NCBI GenBank assembly: GCA_030043175.1
Contig: JASHYD010000992.1
Coordinates: 1 to 8,561 of the forward strand
Direction of reading: 5' to 3'
From: Xanthobacteraceae bacterium
GTDB taxonomy: Bacteria; Pseudomonadota; Alphaproteobacteria; Rhizobiales; Xanthobacteraceae
DNA length: 8,561 bases
A model generated the notes under the pieces. It was not told the origin of the DNA, did no database searches, and saw only the letters and a list, made by a program, of their open reading frames with translations. Positions 1-5,713 of this stretch are shown here, one piece after another. Every line of letters begins with the position of its first letter. The first letter of the stretch is position 1. The position numbers and the translations under genes were made by a program.

Positions 1-118
1 GCATCGCCATTCGCCGGCGCGTCAGCGCATCGCGTTGGCGCGTGAATTCCTTCTCGGCGTCGAGCAGTTCAAGGCGCGCCTTCAGCCATTCCTCGTGCGA
101 AGCGACTCGATTTTCCAT
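1..118 (-). CDS. DUF899 family thioredoxin-like protein, N-terminal fragment (cut by window edge)
   Basis: The ATG is at 118 on the minus strand, behind a near-perfect Shine-Dalgarno AGGAGG with a 6-nt spacer, which settles the start. Thirty-nine codons are visible before the window ends. The peptide opens MENRVASHEEWLKARLELL and continues DAEKEFTRQRDALTRRR. This is the characteristic charged N-terminal helix of DUF899 proteins, which usually read 'V.S.eeWl.AR..LL..EKe.tr.rD.l...RR.lP'. The family (about 230-260 aa) has a thioredoxin-like fold and is common in proteobacteria and actinobacteria; its biochemical role is not established. The rest of the protein, including any thioredoxin-like motif, lies outside the window. 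Only decayed sequence lies directly upstream, so it is probably first in its transcript. Confidence 0.85.
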   Translation of the reverse strand, partial: MENRVASHEEWLKARLELLDAEKEFTRQRDALTRRRMAM

Positions 119-322
119 AGTTGACCTCCTGCTTGACATGCTTGCCAGTATGGCGACTGACGGATCAGGACTGGTGGGCGCCGCTTCGCCGATGAGAGAT
201 CAGTTGTAGCCAGGCGCGGCACGACGCTCATCAGCACGTACATCGGGACCATCCTGCTCGGTGGCCATGCCCCTTGGTCGGCGGAGTGGGCCAGAAGCAG
301 ATTCACAAGAGAGACCGTCCCG

Positions 323-427
323 CTGGACGACTCCAAGGGCGAACCCCGCCATCGCGGCGAAGGCGTGAGCTTGGATCGCGGTCGAGGCATCGAACAGCGG
401 CGCGAGGGTGGCATGGCGTACTCCGTG
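323..427 (-). pseudogene. DUF2306-like membrane protein, N-terminal remnant
   Basis: Reading the minus strand from the stop at 428-430, the frame gives TLAPLFDASTAIQAHAFAAM followed by AGFALGVVQ (codons about 7-35, down to 323). This matches the first transmembrane segment of DUF2306 small membrane proteins, which typically read 'LAPLL.A.P.IQ.HA.AA..AF.LG..Q'. There is no usable start codon: the frame opens right after a stop with HGVRHA. After the VVQ the sequence stops resembling the family and becomes charged and low in hydrophobicity until a stop at 200-202, so the later transmembrane helices are missing. I infer a truncated and frameshifted relic. The match is from memory of the family pattern over about 30 residues, so confidence is moderate. 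Confidence 0.42.
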
Positions 428-557
428 TTACCTCGCCATGTGCCAGAGCGAAATTTCCTGGATATGTCCGTGAAGTAAAGTTTTGTAAAGACATCCGCGG
501 AGCCCGCGCCAGCGGGCACGTCGACGAATTGTAGGTCGGCGATCATGCGTTAGCTGA

Positions 558-650
558 CTGTTCGAGCCGTTTCACGCCTGGGGGCCCGACGCGGCAACGC
601 GCCAACGCATCCTGGTCGCCAACCCGGCGAAGCTGTACGGATTTGCCTAG
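558..650 (+). pseudogene. Amidohydrolase-2 family (TIM-barrel metal-dependent hydrolase), C-terminal remnant
   Basis: Immediately after an in-frame TGA at 555-557 there are 30 codons ending in a TAG at 648-650. They read LFEPFHAWGPDAATRQR and then ILVANPAKLYGFA. This is the signature C-terminus of amidohydrolase-2 proteins (Pfam PF04909; relatives include 2-pyrone-4,6-dicarboxylate hydrolase), which end 'W.PD...R.rILV.NPA.LYGF'. No start codon or metal-binding motifs are present, so only the last tenth of a roughly 280-300 aa enzyme survives. Such enzymes hydrolyse or decarboxylate ring-derived acids in aromatic catabolism, which fits the other hydrolase pieces on the same strand downstream. 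The family assignment of the tail is fairly secure; the substrate is unknown. Confidence 0.6.
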
Positions 651-998
651 CCTCAACGACGGATGGAGTCTTTTTCTGAATAAGCTGCACGAGTGGGCGC
701 AAAACGCCGGCTTTCGCCAATTCAAACAACGAGAATGTGCATGCCCTCACAGATGTCGTACGTTTGCACATGCAATGCAGACGTTCGATTATCGCCGGCA
801 AACCGATCGCGACGCGGCCATTGCGGAGGTCACGCGGCGGGAGAGGACCACCGGAGCTATGTCAATCAATGAAGCTCAGTGCAGAGCTCGTGCGGCATCG
901 GTAAAGGAGTGGTCGGATGCTCCGGAAAACGCTGTAACGTTCAACCGACCGGGGCGCGTTTTCAAAACCGCGGTACATGAAGACGGGGAGGACCATCG
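651..998. other. Non-coding or decayed stretch between two hydrolase remnants
   Basis: No convincing intact gene is present. One plus-strand frame stays open from 643 to 1302, but its product is rich in Arg, Ser and Cys, shows no domain pattern, and changes character where the hydrolase remnant begins in another frame. Within it, a peptide starting at the ATG at 775 (MQTFDYRRQTDRDAAIAEV) faintly resembles the start of FAD-binding subunits of molybdenum hydroxylases, but the resemblance does not continue. I regard the stretch as eroded gene debris. Confidence 0.4.
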
Positions 999-1271
999 AT
1001 GCAGCGACGGGAGTTTATTGCCGCAGTCGCGAGCGCTGTCTCTCAATCCAAACCGATCTACGCGCAACCTATCGGCGCCGTTGCGCATCGCACCGTCCTC
1101 GCAAATGGGATTCATCTCCATTCCGCCGAACAGGGCGATACACCGCGAATCCGTTTCGGGTTGGAGCGCGTCATACGCTACGCTGCGTTCTGCTCTTGGC
1201 GGGCAAACAACGCCAACAGTGAAGCTGTTCGCGGCTCGCCGATGGTCGCGATGCCCGCCGCTGTTCGATGA
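999..1271 (+). pseudogene. Secreted alpha/beta hydrolase, N-terminal remnant with intact RBS and leader
   Basis: The ATG at 999 has a strong Shine-Dalgarno, GGGGAGGA at 985-992, with a 6-nt spacer. The product begins MQRREFIAAVASAV, a twin-arginine-like export leader common in alphaproteobacteria, with a plausible AQ-type cleavage near residues 22-23. Residues 31-49 (RTVLANGIHLHSAEQGDTP) match the first strand of alpha/beta hydrolases of the epoxide-hydrolase/haloperoxidase type ('..v.aNGi.lHyae.G.GP'). After that the family pattern is lost: no HG.P oxyanion motif, no GxSxG nucleophile elbow and no catalytic His appear before the stop at 1269-1271. The frame codes 90 aa against a usual 280-330, so this is a 5' remnant. 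It could still be translated as a short exported peptide, given the intact RBS. Confidence 0.52.
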
Positions 1272-1322
1272 GCGCACTCGATCATACGATCACCACATGT
1301 AAATATAGGGAGGAATGACGGC

Positions 1323-2984
1323 ATGAAATGGGTAAAGAAGAAGACCGCACTTCGGACGGTCATATCGACCGCTGTGACGATCGCAGGTGGCGTTCTGGCC
1401 GTTTCCGTAACCGTCATCACCGCGCCCCGCGCTGCCGCACAAACAGCCGCGCCTGGCGCGCGACCCGCGTGCAGCGCAGGCACGGTCGTGCAGACAGCAG
1501 ACGGGCCGGTATGTGGCCTGACGGCCAACGGAGTGACTTCCTATCTAGGGCTTCGCTTCGCACCGCAGCCAATGCGATGGGCGGCGCCGGGGCTGCTGAC
1601 GCCGTGGACGGCGATCTTCGAAGCCACCGTCGAAGGAAATGCGTGTCCGCAGCCCCGCGCAGTGGCGAACCCAAGCGAGGACTGCTTGAACCTTGATGTC
1701 CAGGTGCCGGCAAATCGCGGTGCTGACCTACTGCCAGTGATGCTCGAAATCCATGGCGGCGGGTTCGTAGTCGGCACCGCGGCGGCCAACGGCGCGAACC
1801 TGGTCACCAATGGGAATGTCGTCTATGTGACTATCAATTACCGCTTGGGGATTCTGGGTTTCATGGTCCATCAGGGGCTGGGCCCAAACTCGGGCGATTA
1901 TGGATTGCAGGACCAGCAGGCGGCAATGCGCTGGGTGCAACGCAATATCGCTCAATTCGGCGGCGATCCGGGCAACGTAACCATCTTCGGACAGTCGGCG
2001 GGCGGGGCCAGCGTGTGCGCTGCAGTCGCATCGCCGACAGCGAGCGGGCTGTTCCAGCGCGGCATCAGCCAGAGCGCGTTCTACAATTACAAGGTCAACA
2101 CGATTTGGTCGCCCGGAGACTGTAAGTCGCAGCTGCCGACCGAATCTGAGGCCCAGCAGGCCGGCGCGACATTTGCCGCCAAAGTGGGATGTGGCGGTGC
2201 GGTTGACCCGGTCATCTGCCTGCGGGCGCTGCCCGTGCAGACACTGATCGACAACGCCGGGTACATCGGGAACCCGACTGCGGGTGGCACCATCGGTCCG
2301 ACAATCAACGGCACTACCCTGCTGATGTCGCCGGGCAAGGCGTTCGCCACTGGACAAATCAACAAAGTCGGCCTGATGATCGGGGTGGACCGCGACGAGT
2401 TCAATGGCGGGCCGATTGATTCCCCGTTCATCGCAGCCAACCCGTCGCAGTACGACGCGCTGGTACAGCAGCAGTTTGGGCCGCTGGCATCCAAGGTGAT
2501 GAGCCTTTACCCGCCGTCGCGGTTTCCTAAGCCGTCGGCGTTCATCGCCTATCGGACTATCATGGCCGACTCCGCATCAGTCTGCCCGGCGCTCGCATCG
2601 TTCAAGCGGTTGGCAAAGTACATCCCGGTCCATGCCTGGGAAGGTGACAATCCCGACGTGCCGCGCGTCACGACGCCGTGGCCGACCGGCTCCTTCCACG
2701 TCGCCGAGAGCCCGTTCATGTTCGTGAACCCCGCCATCGCCCTTGACCCCAACCAGATGGCTTTCTCGGCACAAGTGATCGCACAGTGGACCGGGTACGC
2801 CCGTACGGGCGACCCGACCACCGAGGGCGCCCCAGCTTGGAGCCGCTACACGGAGCAAAGCGAGGTGGTGATGTCGCTGGTCCCGGCCGGCGACAGCACG
2901 CATGTTCCAGCCAGCACACTCGCCATGCAGCACAAGTGCGAATTCTGGGACTCGGTCTCCTTGTGGCCGATACCCCGCGAGTAA
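1323..2984 (+). CDS. Secreted type B carboxylesterase/lipase family hydrolase
   Basis: This 553-aa protein hydrolyses carboxylic esters, probably outside the cytoplasm. The start at 1323 is backed by AGGGAGGA (1307-1314, 8-nt spacer). Residues 1-40 form a signal peptide: a KWVKKK n-region, a hydrophobic core and a likely cleavage after APRAAA. The carboxylesterase domain (PF00135) then runs to the end. Visible motifs are EDCLNLDV at 119-126, the oxyanion-hole HGGGF at 144-148, the GQSAGGAS nucleophile elbow with Ser225, a likely acid in GVDRDEF (Asp358 or Glu359), and a likely catalytic His459 in TGSFHVAE. Cys108 and Cys121 probably form the usual disulfide. Length is normal for the family. 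The natural substrate cannot be read from sequence. An uncharacterised exported protein follows on the same strand after a 281-bp gap. The ATG at 1315 only opens a three-codon frame and lies too close to the Shine-Dalgarno. Confidence 0.93.
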   Translation: MKWVKKKTALRTVISTAVTIAGGVLAVSVTVITAPRAAAQTAAPGARPACSAGTVVQTADGPVCGLTANGVTSYLGLRFAPQPMRWAAPGLLTPWTAIFEATVEGNACPQPRAVANPSEDCLNLDVQVPANRGADLLPVMLEIHGGGFVVGTAAANGANLVTNGNVVYVTINYRLGILGFMVHQGLGPNSGDYGLQDQQAAMRWVQRNIAQFGGDPGNVTIFGQSAGGASVCAAVASPTASGLFQRGISQSAFYNYKVNTIWSPGDCKSQLPTESEAQQAGATFAAKVGCGGAVDPVICLRALPVQTLIDNAGYIGNPTAGGTIGPTINGTTLLMSPGKAFATGQINKVGLMIGVDRDEFNGGPIDSPFIAANPSQYDALVQQQFGPLASKVMSLYPPSRFPKPSAFIAYRTIMADSASVCPALASFKRLAKYIPVHAWEGDNPDVPRVTTPWPTGSFHVAESPFMFVNPAIALDPNQMAFSAQVIAQWTGYARTGDPTTEGAPAWSRYTEQSEVVMSLVPAGDSTHVPASTLAMQHKCEFWDSVSLWPIPRE

Positions 2985-3167
2985 CAGCCGCCCCCGCGCG
3001 ACCGGCACGCAACCTGATCGATGCGACGATTAAAGCGTGTGATCGTCTGTCGCAACGGGGCCTTCTTCCATTTGGCCATGAACCGGCGGTAGCGGGCGCA
3101 CAGCCGTGCACCAAAGAGCAGTACTATAAGATGGAGTGGCTGGAGCCGGAAAGTGAGAGGAATTAAT

Positions 3168-3239
3168 ATGCAACGCGCGAGCTCATCACGGTGCTCGGCC
3201 GAACGGTTCTATCGGCGTCGCAATCAGGCGGAATGAGCA
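3168..3239 (+). pseudogene. Frameshifted export-leader remnant upstream of the 313-aa gene
   Basis: An ATG at 3168 has GAGAGG at 3155-3160 (7-nt spacer) before it. It reads MQR, and after a frame slip of 1-2 bases the next codons read RELITVLG. Joined, these give MQRRELITVLG, almost identical to the twin-arginine-like leader seen in many rhizobial periplasmic binding proteins ('MkRRefitllGGaaa.wplaarAQ'). The following bases continue in the shifted frame as RTVLSASQSGGMS, which could be the degraded rest of the leader. That frame runs without a stop into the next gene, but the gene has its own better start. I infer the scar of a lost exported protein; the evidence is short. Confidence 0.33.
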
Positions 3240-3265
3240 CAGACGAACCGAGAAAGGAGACGCAC

Positions 3266-4207
3266 ATGCATCGGCATTGGGATTTCCTTTTACTGATGAC
3301 ACTGGCTGTAGCGGCCACGTCCACCCTTGGGCAAGATGTAGCACGCGCAGATGAGCTAGGTGCGAGTGCCCAACAAACATCCGCATCCATTCCGGATTTC
3401 TCCGGCATATGGGCCCATCTAACCTGGCCCGATGTTGAGCCACCGCTAGTCGGCGCTGGTCCGGTGACGAACATGTCGCGTCGGAACGGCGTGAGCAATA
3501 ACTACCAGCTGGTCGGCGATTACACCAATCCGATCTTGAAGCCCGAGGCAGCGGCAGTGGTGAAAAGAGCCGGCGAAGTCGCGTTAAGCGGCGCGCCCTA
3601 TCCGACCCCGAGCAACCAGTGTTGGCCCGGCGGGGTACCATTCATTTTTTGGAATATCGGAATGCAGATGCTCCAGCAGCCGGACAAAGTCACGATTCTC
3701 TACGCCAACGATCATGAAGTCCGCCGCGTCCGCATGAACCAAACTCATCCAGCGCGCGTAACGCCGAGTTGGTACGGGGATTCGGTCGGCCACTACGAAG
3801 GTGACACGCTGGTGATTGACACCGTGGGCGTCAAGATCGGACCCTTCGCCATGGTCGACATGTACGGCACGCCGCCCAGCCCGGCTTTGCATGTAGTAGA
3901 GCGCTACCGACTGCTCGACTACGAAGCCGCGAAAGAAGAGGAGGAGCGCGGCGAGAGAGGAAACTTCCGCCTGCGGGGATCCGATCCGGGGTTTGCGCCC
4001 GACCCCGCTTATAAAGGCAAGGGGCTGCAGCTCCTATTCACGGTCGAGGATGAAGGCGTCTTCACGTCGCAGTGGTCGGCGGGCATCATCTATCAGCGCC
4101 CGCTCTCCCCGTTGGGCCAATGGCCGGAATCCGTCTGCGCCGACAGCACGCGCGACTATCTGGGCAGAATGATCACTCTTCCGCAGGCGGACAAACCAGA
4201 TTTCTAA
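3266..4207 (+). CDS. Secreted protein of unknown function (uncharacterised family, 313 aa)
   Basis: The chosen ATG has AAAGGAG (3253-3259) 6 nt upstream and is followed at once by a signal peptide (MHRHWDFLLLMTLAVAATST, cleavage probably near residues 21-30). The frame is open further upstream but without a comparable start. The mature protein carries blocks I recognise from an unnamed family frequent in Bradyrhizobium-like bacteria and Acidobacteria: PDFSGIWA (43-50), TNPILKPEAAAVV (87-99), PSNQCWPGGVPFIFW (115-129), MQMLQQPDKVTILYANDHEV (133-152), then GHYEGDTLVIDTVG (175-188), ALHVVERYRLLDYE (207-220), and a WPESVCADS end block (286-294). Conserved Cys119 and Cys291 could pair. No catalytic motif or cofactor site that I know is present. 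A charged insert KEEEERGERG (223-232) breaks the last third. Its place behind a secreted esterase suggests periplasmic work on the same class of compound (inference only). Confidence 0.9.
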   Translation: MHRHWDFLLLMTLAVAATSTLGQDVARADELGASAQQTSASIPDFSGIWAHLTWPDVEPPLVGAGPVTNMSRRNGVSNNYQLVGDYTNPILKPEAAAVVKRAGEVALSGAPYPTPSNQCWPGGVPFIFWNIGMQMLQQPDKVTILYANDHEVRRVRMNQTHPARVTPSWYGDSVGHYEGDTLVIDTVGVKIGPFAMVDMYGTPPSPALHVVERYRLLDYEAAKEEEERGERGNFRLRGSDPGFAPDPAYKGKGLQLLFTVEDEGVFTSQWSAGIIYQRPLSPLGQWPESVCADSTRDYLGRMITLPQADKPDF

Positions 4208-4857
4208 CACATCGGTCTACTCGGTCGCGCCGCGCGACACGCCATAGTCCTCGAACCTGGTCCCGGTGCAAAGGGCGAGATACTCCGATTGGGGCGGTGA
4301 CGTTAGCTGGATGGTGGCCCGGGCGGCAGGAGCGGGTCCGCGGGCCACCCGAGCAAAAATGCGCTTTTGCTGTTCAAAATGGCAGATCATTACGGTTTCC
4401 TCGCCCTTATCGACCCCGCTGGTTATAGCGGCTTTAGGGTCGGACTGGACGCGGGACACCCTTGAGGACCACTTCGTGCGAGAGGCGCGCGAGCAGCAGC
4501 TGCTCGTTTGGAGCACAGGCATGGAGCACGTTTGCGTCAAAGGCTGAAAGGCTTACGACGAGCAATTGCGTCCGCAGCACCCTAATGACCGGACGGAATG
4601 TTGCGATGTGGAGGCCTTTCAGCCATGGGCCACGAACTGCCGTCACGACTGCATTGGTATGATGGCGACCTCAATCTCCGACTGGGCAGTAGTGTTCGGC
4701 GCGGGCGGCGCGATCTCGTCGACGTCATGGCTGCTGCGCGCGGCGCCGGCCTTTGGGTGATGCCGATCGCGGCAGCGGCGGGGTCGAGTCAATCGCGATG
4801 TCTGGCGTGAATAGTCACTGCGGAGTTTCGGGCCACTTCCTTCGCAGCGGCTCTATC
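4208..4857. other. Gene-poor 650 bp between two convergently oriented genes
   Basis: No gene I can recognise. The minus strand holds two overlapping open frames that look more protein-like than chance. The upstream one spans about 4646-4434 and contains NEQLLLARLSHEVVLKG. The other, in a different frame, runs to a stop near 4217 and contains TSGVDKGEETVMICHFEQQK and EYLALCTGTRFEDYGVS. Joined by one frameshift near 4450-4480 they would make a gene of about 130 codons, possibly a pseudogene of unknown family. On the minus strand between about 4857 and 4792, a peptide AAAKEVARNSAVTIHARHRD weakly resembles the end of small DUF2188-type proteins. No clear rho-independent terminator is visible after the 4207 stop or beyond the regulator's stop. 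Confidence 0.35.
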
Positions 4858-5628
4858 TTAATCATAGACCGGTGTAAGCATTACAAGCTTATAGTCCGGC
4901 CGTTCAGATGGACTGAAGGTGTATTGGCGGAAGCGGAGAAGACCCGCCTTTGGGTGATGAAATATTCTCAGACCGCCGGCCCGGTGCTGAACATTCTGTT
5001 CATTCCACGCCTGCGCGAATAGTTGACTTTCTTTTCTCAGCATATCGACCAAAGCTTTGACCCGGGCGTCCCGGAATGTGTGGCCGTAGTCTTCCCGGAA
5101 TTCAGCAAGCAGCCGCTGGGCTCTGTCCTGCCACTGCGGGATGAGCGTCCGTGCGCTCTTCTCCAGAAAAACGAAACGCAGCAAGTTGCGCTGATGATTT
5201 CCATCGAGCCAGCCGCAGAATAGTCGCTCTGCGCGCTTGTTCCAGCAACAGGCGTTCCACAAACGGTCCAAACTGTAGGCCGGATGTCGGACCGCGCTGA
5301 CCGCAGCGAGGAGCGAAGGCGGAGCGTCGACCTCCGGTTCGGAAGGCATCTCCGGGTCGAGACGGCCCGCAAGCTTGAACAGATAAGCCCGTTCCGGCTG
5401 CGTCAAGGACAGCGCCCGCGCGAGACGGCCAAGCGCTTCGGGTGAGGCCTGCACGGGACGGCCTTGTTCGATCCATGCGCACCAAGTCGAACTAATGCCC
5501 GCCTGCACTGCCAACTCCTCGCGGCGCAAGCCGGGTGTGCGCCGGCGGCCGCCGCCGCCGGGTTGTGCGCGCTCTCTGTGGGCGCGAATGAAGTCTCCGA
5601 GAAGCCGTCTCTGATCTGCGTCCAGCAT
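4858..5628 (-). CDS. XRE-family helix-turn-helix regulator with MmyB-like ligand-binding domain
   Basis: This 256-aa transcription factor has two parts. Residues about 6-75 form an XRE-type helix-turn-helix (HTH_31 type), with the family hallmark TPGLRREELAVQAGISSTWC at 31-50 and WIEQGR at 52-57. Residues about 100-253 form the MmyB-like ligand-binding domain (PF17765), recognisable by HPAYSLDRLWNACCWNKRAE (115-134), LLRFVFLEKSAR (149-160), and the closing HHPKAGLLRFRQYTF (224-238) and DYKLVMLTP (245-253). These domains bind small hydrophobic or fatty-acid-like ligands in the one solved homologue; here the ligand is unknown. No Shine-Dalgarno precedes the ATG, and a good promoter ends 7 nt upstream, so translation is probably leaderless. 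The gene is divergent from a methyltransferase 85 bp away. Regulators of this family often control such a neighbour, so autoregulation plus control of the methyltransferase is the likely job. Confidence 0.93.
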   Translation of the reverse strand: MLDADQRRLLGDFIRAHRERAQPGGGGRRRTPGLRREELAVQAGISSTWCAWIEQGRPVQASPEALGRLARALSLTQPERAYLFKLAGRLDPEMPSEPEVDAPPSLLAAVSAVRHPAYSLDRLWNACCWNKRAERLFCGWLDGNHQRNLLRFVFLEKSARTLIPQWQDRAQRLLAEFREDYGHTFRDARVKALVDMLRKESQLFAQAWNEQNVQHRAGGLRIFHHPKAGLLRFRQYTFSPSERPDYKLVMLTPVYD

Positions 5629-5631
5629 GGA

Positions 5632-5667
5632 AGTATTTATACTATGATAATTTCAATATTGTAATAG
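5632..5667. promoter_or_regulatory. Candidate operator dyads between regulator and methyltransferase
   Basis: Two symmetric elements lie in the AT-rich intergenic island. AGTATTTATACT (5632-5643) is a perfect 5-bp inverted repeat around TT and covers the regulator's -10 box. The 26-bp stretch 5642-5667 (outer arms CTAT and ATAG) is an imperfect dyad with 9 of 13 positions paired, and it covers the spacer and -35. Binding here would block the regulator's own promoter and could set methyltransferase expression. The island stands out against the GC-rich surroundings. The role is inferred from position. Confidence 0.4.
5636..5664 (-). promoter_or_regulatory. Putative sigma-70-like promoter of the regulator gene
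   Basis: On the minus strand, TTACAA (5664-5659) and TATAAA (5641-5636) are separated by exactly 17 nt. Only 7 nt lie between the -10 box and the ATG at 5628, so transcription would start at or within a base or two of the start codon. The lack of a Shine-Dalgarno agrees with a leaderless transcript. The box assignment is by eye in AT-rich sequence, so chance matches are possible. Confidence 0.45.
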
Positions 5668-5713
5668 GTTAATCTCGGCGCATGCTGCGCCTGCGAATGT
5701 CAAGAGCGAGTCC

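Noticed and set aside
82..546. Minus-strand open frame of 154 codons, including a VOC-like phrase VVPRLATTDLSSA
   Set aside because: It overlaps the well-supported DUF899 start in a different frame, the VOC-like phrase is only about ten residues and is not followed by the family's next strand, and a DUF2306-like reading occupies another frame.
643..1302. Long plus-strand open frame of 219 codons
   Set aside because: It starts with TTG inside the amidohydrolase tail, its product is Arg/Ser/Cys-rich with no domain pattern, and from 999 the better-supported hydrolase remnant is read in another frame.
1315..1326. Three-codon ORF (ATG ACG GCA TGA) overlapping the esterase start
   Set aside because: The Shine-Dalgarno ends right at this ATG, leaving no spacer for initiation; the overlap is probably coincidental.
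1728..2357. Minus-strand open frame of 209 codons inside the esterase
   Set aside because: It lies fully antisense to the conserved catalytic core of the carboxylesterase; its length reflects high GC in the third codon position of the real gene.
4753..5022. Plus-strand open frame of 89 codons overlapping the end of the regulator
   Set aside because: It is antisense to the conserved ligand-binding domain end of the regulator, and no family pattern was seen.
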